Assembly: GCA_910585015.1 (NCBI GenBank)
Contig: CAJUCT010000010.1
Coordinates: 27,501 to 91,500 of the forward strand
Source of the DNA: an uncultured Acetatifactor sp.
GTDB taxonomy: Bacteria > Bacillota > Clostridia > Lachnospirales > Lachnospiraceae
Direction of reading: 5' to 3'
DNA: 64,000 nt
In this document: positions 47,115 through 57,000 of the stretch, piece after piece
Layout of the letters: every line of letters starts with the position of its first letter
How positions within the stretch are numbered: position 1 is the stretch's first letter
The notes under the pieces: model-generated
Database searches by the model: none
What the model was told of the DNA's origin: nothing
The model's input: only the letters and a program-made list of their open reading frames with translations
Translations under genes and position numbers: made by a program

Positions 47115-48671
47115 CTAAATAATCCTGGTAGTCCACTTCGTACAGTCCCATACCTCCGTGGCCAGCCCCTCGTAGAACTCCGGTTCATGGCAGACCATGA
47201 GAATGCTGCCTCTGTACTCTGACAGAGCCCGCCGCAGTTCCGCCTTGGCCTCTACATCCAGATGGTTGGTGGGCTCGTCCAGCAGCAGTACGTTGGTCTC
47301 CTGGTTGATCAATTTACACAGCCGTACCTTTGCCTGTTCACCGCCGCTCAAAACCCTGACCTTGCTCTCGATATGCTTGGTAGTCAGGCCGCATTTTGCC
47401 AGAGCGGAGCGCACCTCATACTGGGTAAAACCGGGAAAAGTTTTCCAAAGTTCTTCAATGCAGGAGGTGTCTATATTCTGGTCCATCTCCTGCTCAAAAT
47501 AGCCGATCTGCAGATAGTCCCCCTGTTCCACGGAGCCGGACAGAGGCGGGATCAGCCCCAGTATACTCCTTAGCAGTGTAGTCTTGCCAATGCCGTTGGC
47601 TCCTGTGAGGACGATCTTCTGTCCCCTCTCCATCTCCAGATTCAAAGCGCTGGACAGGGGGGCGTCATAGCCGATCACCAAGTCGTGGGTCTGGAAAACA
47701 TACCTGCCGGGGGTACGGGCCTCCTTAAAGCGGAACTCCGGTTTGGGTTTTTCCCCGGCCAGTTCAATCACCTCCATCTTGTCCAGCTTTTTCTGGCGGG
47801 ACATAGCCATATTGCGGGTGGATACCCGGGCCTTGTTGCGGGCCACGAAGTCCTTCAGGTCAGCGATCTCTTTCTGCTGCTTGTTGTAGGCGGCCTCCAG
47901 CTGGGCTTTTTTCATGGCATAAACTTCCTGGAACTTGTCGTAATCTCCCACATACCGGGTCAACTGGCGATTGTCCATATGATAGATCAGGTTGATGACG
48001 CTGTTCAGGAAAGGAATATCATGGCTGATGAGGATGAAGGCATTTTCATATTCGTTTAAATAGCGCTTCAGCCAGACGATATGTTCCGCGTCCAGGTAGT
48101 TGGTGGGCTCGTCCAGAAGCAGGATATCCGGCTTTTCCAACAGCAGCTTGCCAAGCAGCACCTTGGTGCGCTGGCCCCCGCTGAGTTGTGCCACATCCCG
48201 GTCAAGGCCGATATCCACAAGCCCCAATGCTCTTCCTACCTCTTCCACTTTAGCGTCGATCATATAGAAATCATGCTGGGTCAGCAACTCCTGGAGAGTG
48301 CCAAACTCCTCCATGCAGACTTCCAGCTCATCGGGGGAGGCTTCTGCCATCTTGTCGCAGAGTCCGTTCATCTGGGATTCCATCTCATAGAGGAAATCGA
48401 AGGCGGAGGATAATACCTCACGGATGGTCATACCCGCCTGCAGCGCCGTGTGCTGATCCAGATAGCCCACCCGGACATTTTTGGCCCACTCGATCCGGCC
48501 CTCATCCGGCGTCAGTTTTCCGATAATAATATTCATAAAGGTGGACTTGCCTTCGCCGTTGGCTCCAATTAGGCCGATGTGCTCTCCCTTTAACAGCCGG
48601 AAGGACACATCCTGAAAGATGGCCCTGTCTCCGAAGCCATGGGTCAGATGTTCCACATTTAAGATGCTCAT
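47115..48671 (-). CDS. ABC-F family ATPase
   Basis: A 518-residue soluble protein with two ABC domains: Walker A GANGEGKST near 37 and GANGIGKTT near 355; signatures LSGGQRTKV and LSGGEQAKV; Walker B LLLDEPTN in both. The linker between them is about 80 residues, rich in charged residues. No membrane domain exists, so it belongs to the ABC-F group that acts on ribosomes (translation factors or antibiotic ribosome protection). Which subgroup cannot be told by eye. The C-terminus lacks a long coiled-coil extension. AAGGCAGG-type site precedes the ATG. Confidence 0.93.
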   Translation of the reverse strand: MSILNVEHLTHGFGDRAIFQDVSFRLLKGEHIGLIGANGEGKSTFMNIIIGKLTPDEGRIEWAKNVRVGYLDQHTALQAGMTIREVLSSAFDFLYEMESQMNGLCDKMAEASPDELEVCMEEFGTLQELLTQHDFYMIDAKVEEVGRALGLVDIGLDRDVAQLSGGQRTKVLLGKLLLEKPDILLLDEPTNYLDAEHIVWLKRYLNEYENAFILISHDIPFLNSVINLIYHMDNRQLTRYVGDYDKFQEVYAMKKAQLEAAYNKQQKEIADLKDFVARNKARVSTRNMAMSRQKKLDKMEVIELAGEKPKPEFRFKEARTPGRYVFQTHDLVIGYDAPLSSALNLEMERGQKIVLTGANGIGKTTLLRSILGLIPPLSGSVEQGDYLQIGYFEQEMDQNIDTSCIEELWKTFPGFTQYEVRSALAKCGLTTKHIESKVRVLSGGEQAKVRLCKLINQETNVLLLDEPTNHLDVEAKAELRRALSEYRGSILMVCHEPEFYEGLATEVWDCTKWTTRII

Positions 48672-48878
48672 AGTTATAACCTGCCTTTCTAAGCGAAATA
48701 AATGAGTGCGGCAAGGAAAGTATACAGGAAATTAATGAAGCTGTCACGCATAAATTTCGACGCGCGAAAATATTAAGAATTTTTAATAATACATTTTCTG
48801 GAAAACAGGGTATACTGTTAATATTACTAAAGTGATTTAATCACTTGTCACTTGCGCTTAGTGACAGAAAGGAGTATT

Positions 48879-49544
48879 ATGAAGAAACTGGCAGTATTTT
48901 TTATGACAGCAACGCTTATTCTTGGCTTGGCGGGCTGTGGCAACAGGAATGAGGGAAATGACGGAAGTCAGACGGGGGACAATCAGGAATCGTCGGTCAC
49001 TGACACCGCCACAGAGTCCATATCCGAGCCGGAGTCCCAGCCGGAACCCGACCAGCAGCCGGGAGACGAGTCTTCCCAGATGCCGGAGGATGGCATCAGC
49101 GAGCAGATGAGCGCTATCCGTCAGGCGGTGGTTGACGTACTGGGGGACAATTATTGGCCGGATACCCAGATTCCGCCGGAGTATTTGGAATCTTATGGCC
49201 TGACAAGCGACATGTACGCCGATTTCTGGGGAGAAATGCCCATGATCAGCGCCAATGTGGACACTTTGATTGTCATTCAGGCCAACGAGGGTCAAATCGA
49301 CGCGGTGGAAGAGGTGTTGAACAGCTATCGTGACACTCAGGTAAACAATACCATGCAATATCCCAAGAATGTGGGAATAGTCCAGGCGTCCCGGATCGAG
49401 GTGGTAGGGGATTATGCCTGTTTTGTGCAGCTGGGAGCGGATACGATGGAAGCCATGGAAGCAGGGGACGAGGCGGTGATCAGCCATTGTCAGCAATTGA
49501 ACGAGACAGCCCTGGAAGCCATAGAGAGGGTGATCCAGCAGTAA
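48879..49544 (+). CDS. DUF4358 lipoprotein
   Basis: A 221-residue lipoprotein: signal peptide with lipobox LGLAGC at residues 15-20, a Ser/Glu/Pro-rich linker to about residue 70, then a DUF4358-like domain (YGLTSDMYADFWGEMPMISANVDTLIVI). AAAGGAG precedes the ATG at 48879. Upstream AAGTGATTTAATCACTT is a palindrome that may be an operator. It is followed 54 bases later by an MBOAT O-acyltransferase, as is common for DUF4358 genes. Function unknown. Confidence 0.85.
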   Translation: MKKLAVFFMTATLILGLAGCGNRNEGNDGSQTGDNQESSVTDTATESISEPESQPEPDQQPGDESSQMPEDGISEQMSAIRQAVVDVLGDNYWPDTQIPPEYLESYGLTSDMYADFWGEMPMISANVDTLIVIQANEGQIDAVEEVLNSYRDTQVNNTMQYPKNVGIVQASRIEVVGDYACFVQLGADTMEAMEAGDEAVISHCQQLNETALEAIERVIQQ

Positions 49545-49598
49545 ACGGCAAGCGATGCTTGCTATATGCAGGAACAGGGTAAGTAAGGGGAACAGATT

Positions 49599-51014
49599 AT
49601 GGTATTTAGCAGTATACCCTTTTTATTTCGGTTTTTACCGATCTTTATGATCCTGTATTTTGTGACTCCCCGGAGGATGAGAAATATCATCCTCTTTTTG
49701 GGGAGTCTTGTCTTTTACGCGTGGGGAGAGCCAGTATATGTGCTCCTGATGTTCTTTTCCACTCTGTCGGATTATCTGCACGGCAGACTGATTGGCGCAT
49801 GTAAGAACCGACGTGTCGCCAAGGGGCTTCTGATTTCCTCCATCGTGATCAATCTTGGACTTCTGGGCTTTTTCAAATACAGCGATTTTTTGATCGGCAC
49901 TGTCAACCGGCTGTTGGGCTGCAGCATTCCTCTGCTGGAATTACCCTTGCCCATCGGCATATCCTTTTATACCTTCCAGACCATGTCCTATACCATTGAC
50001 TGTTACCGGGGCGAGGCCAAGATACAGAAAAACATATTGGATTTCGGTGTCTATGTGACTATGTTCCCCCAGCTGATTGCGGGGCCCATTGTAAAATACC
50101 GGGATGTGCAGGAACAGCTGCGCCAGCGGAAGGCAGATATAAGCGCCATCAGTTACGGCTGCCGCAGATTCGTGGCCGGCCTGGCCAAGAAAGTGCTGCT
50201 GGCCAACAATCTGGGGCTTCTGTGGACGGAGATTTCCGGCGGAAATCTGGCGGATACCACCGTGCTGGGGGCCTGGCTGGGGGTGGTGGCCTATGCCTTC
50301 CAGATTTATTTTGATTTCTCCGGGTACTCGGATATGGCTATCGGTCTGGGCGCGATATTGGGATTTCATTTTCCGGAAAATTTCAATTACCCCTACGTGG
50401 CAAAGTCCATCACGGACTTCTGGCGCAGGTGGCATATCTCTCTGAGCGGCTGGTTTCGGGAGTATGTTTATATCCCGCTGGGAGGCAACCGCAAGGGGCT
50501 GCCCCGGCAGCTGCTGAATATCCTGATCGTATGGATGCTGACGGGCATATGGCATGGGGCAGGATGGAATTTTCTGCTGTGGGGGCTATGGTTTGCCCTG
50601 TGGCTCACTTTGGAAAAACTGGTGCTGGGGCGGGTGCTAAACGCCCTGCCCTCGTTGGTGGGGCGGCTGTACACTTGGCTGGTGGTACTGGTGAGTTGGG
50701 TGTTCTTTGCCATAGAGAGCGGGGCCGGCGCATTGAACTATCTGTACGTAATGTTCGGCCAGGGAGCGGCAGGACTGTATGATTCGCCCACGCTTTTCAT
50801 CCTGTTGGAATACCGTGTACTGTTGATTTTTGCGGCAATAGCGGCCACACCGCTGGCGCACCGACTGTCGGAAACCCTCTTCCGGGCCAACGGAAGCGGC
50901 ATTGTGGCAATTCGCAGGGTGTTGGAAAAGCTGGTTCCCGCCCTGCTGCTTTTGGCATCCATCGCCTATATTGTGGAAGCCTCCTATAATCCTTTTTTGT
51001 ATTTTAGATTTTGA
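49599..51014 (+). CDS. MBOAT O-acyltransferase (AlgI/DltB-like)
   Basis: A 471-residue membrane O-acyltransferase with 11-12 helices. Signature segments are YFDFSGYSDMAIGLG, FWRRWHISLSGWFREYVYIPLGG and the active-site histidine in LTGIWHGAGWNF. It should transfer acyl groups, probably acetyl, to an extracellular polymer. The DHHW-family partner gene starts 20 bases after the stop. Target polymer unknown. Confidence 0.93.
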   Translation: MVFSSIPFLFRFLPIFMILYFVTPRRMRNIILFLGSLVFYAWGEPVYVLLMFFSTLSDYLHGRLIGACKNRRVAKGLLISSIVINLGLLGFFKYSDFLIGTVNRLLGCSIPLLELPLPIGISFYTFQTMSYTIDCYRGEAKIQKNILDFGVYVTMFPQLIAGPIVKYRDVQEQLRQRKADISAISYGCRRFVAGLAKKVLLANNLGLLWTEISGGNLADTTVLGAWLGVVAYAFQIYFDFSGYSDMAIGLGAILGFHFPENFNYPYVAKSITDFWRRWHISLSGWFREYVYIPLGGNRKGLPRQLLNILIVWMLTGIWHGAGWNFLLWGLWFALWLTLEKLVLGRVLNALPSLVGRLYTWLVVLVSWVFFAIESGAGALNYLYVMFGQGAAGLYDSPTLFILLEYRVLLIFAAIAATPLAHRLSETLFRANGSGIVAIRRVLEKLVPALLLLASIAYIVEASYNPFLYFRF

Positions 51015-51034
51015 TTGACGCAGAGGATATTGAT

Positions 51035-52168
51035 ATGAAAGCGGAAAACGAAAAATTCCATGCGGGTATGACGGTGGCGCTGCTGGCTTTGGTGCTGCTG
51101 GTTTTTACCGTGGCGGATCTGGTGAAGGCGGACCGCCTTTTCTCGGAGACGGAAAACAGAATATTGGCGCAAAGGCCGGAGTGGAGCCTGGAGAATGTTT
51201 TGAACGGCAGCTACGAGGAGAAATATGAGGCTTATGCCACGGATCAGTTTGTGAGCCGGGACAATTGGGTTATGCTTAAGACCCGGATGGATATTCTGCT
51301 GCAGAAAAAATTGATCAAGGGCGTCTATCTGGCCCGGGACGGTTATCTGATAGAACAGCATCTGCCTGAGGATTACGATCAGCTGCTGGTGAATAAGCGG
51401 CTGGGACAACTGCTGGAACTGACGGAGCGGTATCCCGGGACGATGGTTATGCTGGTGCCCACAGCCGACAACATTTTGACGGATAAGCTCCCCGCTTACG
51501 CGGTCAGTTATGACCAGAGGGGGCTGCTGGCCCAGGTTAAAGAAAAGATAGGGCAGGAGCAAGTCATTGACGTGTTCCCGATTCTTGAAGAGCACAGAGA
51601 AGAGCAGATTTATTACAGGACAGATCACCACTGGACTACACTGGGCGCTTTCTATGGTTATCAGCAGTGGACGCAGGTTATGGATTATCCTCCCCGCAAT
51701 TTTGATCCTCAGGATCTGGAGACAGTGTCTGACAGCTTTTTGGGAACACTGCACTCCCGGCTCAATCTGCCCATGAAGGCAGACGAGATCCAGATTTTCC
51801 CCAGGACTACCAGCCGCAGGGTCAAGGTGGTGTATGATTTTACCAGGGAGACCACCAGTTACTATGAGCCTTCCTATTTGGATGGCAAGAACCAGTATGG
51901 GTATTTTTTGGATGACAACCATGCTTTCATAGAGATCGACACGGCCTATGTGGCTAAAGACAGAGAACTGTTTCTGATCAAGGACTCCTATGCCAACTCT
52001 CTGATCCCTATATTGGCTCCTCACTACGAGAAAATTTATGTGCTGGATCTACGCTACTACAACGGCAGCCTGTTTTCCATGATGGAACAGTATGTGACCA
52101 GTGACAAGGTGGATGTGTTGGTTGTGTATAACTGCATCCATTTTATGGAGGATTTCTATTATCATTAA
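51035..52168 (+). CDS. DHHW-family (AlgJ/AlgX-like) protein
   Basis: A 377-residue protein with an N-terminal membrane anchor (VALLALVLLVFTVADLV) and an extracellular domain with YYRTDHHWTTLGAFYGY near 200, the motif that names the family, plus LIKDSYANSLIPIL near 320. It is a SGNH-like acetylhydrolase/transferase partner of MBOAT proteins and probably passes acetyl groups to an exopolysaccharide. The ATG at 51035 has AGAGG upstream; the frame from 51011 is not needed. Confidence 0.88.
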   Translation: MKAENEKFHAGMTVALLALVLLVFTVADLVKADRLFSETENRILAQRPEWSLENVLNGSYEEKYEAYATDQFVSRDNWVMLKTRMDILLQKKLIKGVYLARDGYLIEQHLPEDYDQLLVNKRLGQLLELTERYPGTMVMLVPTADNILTDKLPAYAVSYDQRGLLAQVKEKIGQEQVIDVFPILEEHREEQIYYRTDHHWTTLGAFYGYQQWTQVMDYPPRNFDPQDLETVSDSFLGTLHSRLNLPMKADEIQIFPRTTSRRVKVVYDFTRETTSYYEPSYLDGKNQYGYFLDDNHAFIEIDTAYVAKDRELFLIKDSYANSLIPILAPHYEKIYVLDLRYYNGSLFSMMEQYVTSDKVDVLVVYNCIHFMEDFYYH

Positions 52169-52187
52169 TTACAGGCGGGAGGAACAC

Positions 52188-52838
52188 ATGACAGTAAAAG
52201 CAGTGATATTTGACATGGACGGCGTATTGTTTGACACGGAGAAGCTATGCATGGACAGTTGGGTTGCCGTGGCCGGGGAGCAGGGAATCCCGGATATGGG
52301 TACTTTTTTCCCTGCCTGTATCGGCAGGAATCTGACGGATACGAAAGCCCTGTTTCAGGAGTTTTACGGGGATGTCTATGACTATGAATACTTCAGAAAG
52401 CAGGCTTCGGTATGGTTTCACAACTATATAGAGCAAAAGGGCCTGCCTGTCAAAAACGGTGTCAGAGAGATTCTTGATTTTCTGCGGGCAGGGGGCTATG
52501 ATATCGGTCTGGCGTCTTCCACCTCCCGTCCCTCTGTGGAGGGGCACTTGGAGCGGGCGGGGATCCGGGAGTATTTTCGGAGCCTGACTACAGGGGATAT
52601 GGTGGAACATTCCAAGCCCTGTCCGGATATCTACCTCATGGCTTGCAAAAGCCTGGGCGTGGAGCCGGCCCGGGCACTGGCCATCGAGGATTCTCCCAAT
52701 GGAATCCGGGCGGCCCACAGCGCCGGGATGATTCCGGTCATGGTGCCGGATCTGATTGCGCCGGATCAGGAGATGCGGGAAAAGAGTGTCCTAATCTGCC
52801 GGGATCTGCTGGAAGTGATGCGGTTTCTGGACAGATAG
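52188..52838 (+). CDS. HAD hydrolase, beta-phosphoglucomutase-like
   Basis: A 216-residue HAD-superfamily enzyme: motif I FDMDGVLFDTE, motif II SSTS near 108, Lys in HSKPCPD near 145 and motif IV AIEDSPNG near 168. The cap domain type fits beta-phosphoglucomutases and sugar-phosphate phosphatases. GGGAGGA precedes the ATG at 52188; the longer frame from 52101 lies in the previous gene. Substrate not determined. Confidence 0.92.
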   Translation: MTVKAVIFDMDGVLFDTEKLCMDSWVAVAGEQGIPDMGTFFPACIGRNLTDTKALFQEFYGDVYDYEYFRKQASVWFHNYIEQKGLPVKNGVREILDFLRAGGYDIGLASSTSRPSVEGHLERAGIREYFRSLTTGDMVEHSKPCPDIYLMACKSLGVEPARALAIEDSPNGIRAAHSAGMIPVMVPDLIAPDQEMREKSVLICRDLLEVMRFLDR

Positions 52839-52881
52839 GGCGGACACGGAATATGCAAAACGCTAATAAGGAGGCGTACAT

Positions 52882-53751
52882 ATGGCAAATTTGGGCATTC
52901 CCCAGAATACCATTGCGGTACTGCAAAAATACAATTTTGTTTTTCAAAAAAAATTCGGGCAGAATTTTCTGATTGATTCCCATGTGCTGGAAAAAATCGT
53001 GGATGCGGCTCAGATCACCGATGAAGACTGTGTGCTGGAGATAGGGCCGGGCATCGGCACAATGACCCAGTACCTGGCGGAAAGCGCCAGAGAGGTGGTG
53101 GCCGTGGAGATCGACAGGGCGCTTATTCCGATTCTGCAGGACACCCTGTCCGCCTATGACAATGTGACGGTGCTCAACGAGGACATCATGAAGGTGGATG
53201 TGGGGCGGATTGTCCGGGAGCGCAACCAGGGCAGGCCCATCAAAGTGGTGGCGAATTTGCCCTACTATATCACAACCCCCATTGTCATGAGTCTGTTGGA
53301 GAACCATGTGCCGGTGCAGAGTATTACCATCATGGTTCAGAAAGAAGTGGCGGATCGTATGCAGGTGGGCCCTGGGACCAAGGATTACGGGGCGCTGTCC
53401 CTGGCGGTGCAGTACTATGCCCTGCCTGAGGTGGTGGCCCATGTGCCTGCCAACTGCTTTATGCCCCGGCCGAACGTGGACAGCACAGTGATACGGCTGA
53501 CCAGATATCAAAAGCCCCCGGTGGAAGCGCAGGACGAAAAGCATCTCTTTGCGCTGATTCGGGCCTCCTTCAACCAGCGCCGCAAGACTCTGGCCAACGG
53601 TTTGGCCAACGGCCTGAGGATATCCAGAGAGCAGGTTGCGGCGGCGCTGGAGGAGATGGGACTGTCAGCCACGGTCCGGGGAGAGGCCTTGACGTTGGAA
53701 CAGTTTGCAGATCTCAGCAATCTGCTTAAAAAAGATTCCTCTGTTTTCTAA
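52882..53751 (+). CDS. rsmA: 16S rRNA dimethyladenosine transferase
   Basis: A 289-residue Rossmann methyltransferase (RsmA/KsgA) that dimethylates two adjacent adenines near the 3' end of 16S rRNA. Motifs: FGQNFLID near 33, LEIGPGIGTMTQYL near 53 (SAM binding), VVAVEID, and the catalytic NLPYYITTPI near 126, with the C-terminal FNQRRKTLANGL. AAGGAGG precedes the ATG. A terminator-like hairpin follows. Confidence 0.96.
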   Translation: MANLGIPQNTIAVLQKYNFVFQKKFGQNFLIDSHVLEKIVDAAQITDEDCVLEIGPGIGTMTQYLAESAREVVAVEIDRALIPILQDTLSAYDNVTVLNEDIMKVDVGRIVRERNQGRPIKVVANLPYYITTPIVMSLLENHVPVQSITIMVQKEVADRMQVGPGTKDYGALSLAVQYYALPEVVAHVPANCFMPRPNVDSTVIRLTRYQKPPVEAQDEKHLFALIRASFNQRRKTLANGLANGLRISREQVAAALEEMGLSATVRGEALTLEQFADLSNLLKKDSSVF

Positions 53752-53764
53752 AAGTCGATATATA

Positions 53765-53804
53765 GTCGGGCTCTCCTGGGGCCCGACACAATATCTTGTA
53801 TTTT
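53765..53804 (+). terminator. Terminator candidate after rsmA
   Basis: GTCGGGCTC..GGGCCCGAC (53765-53787) with a T-rich tail about 10 bases later (TTGTATTTTTT). Confidence 0.55.
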
Positions 53805-53936
53805 TTCTCCTTTTTTCCACATTTATTTTTGACATACTTCGTTCACTATGATACACTTAAGGTAACTATTTATTCCGATGCGGTTTTGAAGATAGACCGT
53901 GATCGGATGCTTTGCGTGTGCTATGGGGGAAAGAGG

Positions 53937-54082
53937 AAGTTTGGAAGTAAACTTCCAAATACGCATTAACGCAATAACACGGGCACAGCCCGCGTTATGC
54001 AGGGACAAGGGAAGTTTGGATGTGAAACATCCAAATACGTATTAACGCAGTATCGCAGGCTCGGCCTGCGATATGCAGGAAA
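53937..54082. repeat. Tandem copies of a two-hairpin dispersed repeat
   Basis: Two units, about 53937-54000 and 54011-54077. Each has TTTGGA(A/T)G..C(A/T)TCCAAATACG, then ATTAACGCA, then a second stem (CACGGGC..GCCCGCG or ATCGCAGGC..GCCTGCGAT) and ATGCAGG. Stem bases differ in paired fashion between units. Related copies are at 32876-32940 and, as a half, 44302-44345. The second unit ends just before the ribosome site of the next gene. The remaining part of the 340-base gap holds no gene. Confidence 0.75.
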
Positions 54083-54091
54083 GAGGAAACT

Positions 54092-57000
54092 TTGGATAAA
54101 AATGAATATAAGATAAAAGCAGATGAAATAAAGGCATTGATTGCCCAGGGAGAATACCAGCAGGCTGCGGAGATTGCGGACAGTATAGACTGGCGCCGGG
54201 TCAAGAGCGTGATGATGTTGTGTACTATCAGTGACCTGTACAAAATCAACCGCAGATATGAGGACAGCCGTGATATATTGCTGTTGGCTTACGACCGTCA
54301 TCCCGGCGCGCGGACCATCGTATATTCCCTCTGTGAACTCTCCATCAAGATAGAAGACTACGTGATGGCCATAGAATACTATAAAGAATTTGTGCAGATT
54401 GCTCCCAAGGACACAGGACGTTATATTTTGCAGTACAAGCTGTACCAGGCCCAGGATGTGAGTTTGGAAGAGCGCATTGCCGTGCTGGAGGAACTGAAAG
54501 CCAAGGATTACCGGGAGAAATGGGCCTATGAACTGGCCTACCTGTATCACAGGGTGGGGCTGGCTACCAAATGTATCGAAGAGTGTGATGAACTGATTCT
54601 GTGGTTTGGAGAGGGAAAATATGTGGTGAAAGCCATGGAACTCAAGATGCTCCACCAGCCTCTCACCTCCGAACAACAGGGGAAATATGACAGCCGTTTC
54701 CAGCCGGAGCCGGTCTATGAAAATGCAGAGCCAGATTATGAGGATTCAGAACCGGTTTATGAAGAGGCCGAGGGGCAGGAGTATTACACTGAGAATACAT
54801 ATGTGGCGGAGACAGAGGAGCCGGGTATGGCGGAGGAGGCCCAATACGCGGTTCAGCCTGTGGATGTGCTACATGCCCCTACGATCCGCATTCCTTCGGA
54901 GGAGATAGAAATTCAGGTCAAGACCATGGATGTGGGGCAGTATAACACTATCAACCTGCAGAAAGAATTGGCCGAGGGACTGCGGGAGGTGCTGGAGGAT
55001 GAGGAATCCCAGACAGAATTAACTGACAGCATTGCGGAGCCTATGATGGAGACGGATGCGGACATGTACGACGGTCTGCAGGCGGAGCCGGAGGGTGGAT
55101 CGGACGAGACCACAGAGGAGCAGGTGGAAACGGAGGTTTTCTTTGGCGCCACAGGCGAGATGGGAGATATTGGACTGACGGAGGCAGCAGCGCCGGCGGA
55201 GGAGTTGTTGACAGAGGAGGAAATCTATACAGAGGATATTCCAGCGGAGGAGGAAATCTATACAGAGGATATTCCAACGGGGGAAACAGACGCAGCGGAG
55301 GAAGTGGCGCCTGCGGAAAAAGAGCCGTTTTCCGCGGTTTCTCCAAAAGAGGAAACACCCTCAGAAACGGAAGACCGGACGGCGGCCATGGTTATGGAGC
55401 AGTTGCGGATGCAGACTCTGGGCATTGAGCCTCCCAAAGAGATGGCCGAGGTATTGTCAATGGAATCCGACGGCCAGATCAGTCTGGTGGTTCCTGAGAC
55501 GGAGAAGGTGGAAAAGCAGATCACCGGGCAGATGCGCATAGAAGACATATTGGCTGAGTGGGAGCGCATGAAGCGTGACAATGAGGAGAAGCGCAGGGAG
55601 GCGATCCACCAGAAGGTACTCCGGCAGACAGGTCCGATGTTCACCGCCTTTGAAGAGTCCATAAGGGACGGGCTTCTGGAGAAGTTGGAGCAGGGGGCGG
55701 AACTGGAGGAAATTGTGACCGAGGCCGAAAGGGCATCGGTTGAAGAGGGGGCTGTCACCGAAGAGGACGCGGTGGAAGAATTGGAGGAAATTGACGAGGG
55801 ATCCGCTGAGAACGAATCCCTCGCAGCGGAGCATATAGAGGAATATTACGAGGAAGGGTCTGCGGAGGAAGAGTTCTATGAGGCAGAAGAGTACGGGGAG
55901 GAACCTGCGGAGGAGGAATTTGTAGAGGAAGAAGAGTACGAGGAAGAGTCTGCGGAGGCGGAATCCGTAGAGGAAGAATATTACGAGGAAGAGTCCGCGG
56001 AGGCGGAATCCGTAGAGGAAGAATATTACGAGGAAGAGTCCGCGGAGGCGGAATCCGTAGAGGAAGAATATTACGAGGAAGAGTCCGCGGAGGCGGAATC
56101 CGTGGAGGAAGAAGAGTACGGGGAAGAGTCCGCGGAGGCGGAATCCGTGGAGGAAGAAGAGTACGGGGAAGAGTCCGCGGAGGCTGAATCCGTAGAGGAA
56201 GAAGAGTATGGGGAAGAGTCTGCGGAGGCGAAATCCGTAGAGGAAAACGAAGCAGAACCGACTGCGGAAGAAGCCACAGAGGAGGACGCGTCTGAAGCCA
56301 TACAGGCAAAGGCGAAGCCCGGTCGGAAGGAGGCTCGGAGAGAGAAGGGTACCCCCAAGACGGAAGCTGCCGCCGGGAAACCCTCGCCGGAGGATACATC
56401 CAAGCCCTCCCGAGAAAAGTCCAGGCTGCGCGCGCTGACCAAGGAGGAGAAAGAACTCTTCAGTGCATTTATCCAAAGCAAATCCTCCAAGGAGAAGCTG
56501 ATCAATGCCATTGATTCCATCAGCATGGCGTCCTATACCGGCAATGTGGTGATCACCGGCGATGAGGGCATGGACACGCTGACTTTGGCCAAGAACATGA
56601 TCCGGGAAGTGCAGATGACGGACAGCAATTTCTCCGGTAAGACAGCGAAGATTTCCGGTAAATCCCTGAATCAGCGGGATATCATGAAGACACTGAACAG
56701 CCTGGCCAACGGTGCCCTGATTATACAGAAAGCTTCCGATATGAATAAGGACACAGCGGACACGCTCTACAAGGCATTGCAGCAGGAGCAGTATGGACTC
56801 ATCGTCATTATGGAGGACACCCGCAAGGCCATGAACAAATTCCTGGGTGTGTACACCAAGCTGGCGGAGTGTTTTAGCGCCAGAATGGACATGGAGGCCC
56901 TGAGTAATGATGCGTTGGTGGCCTTCGGTAAAAAGTACGCCAAAGAGATGGAGTATTCCATCGACGAACTGGGGATACTGGCACTGCACACAAGGATTGC

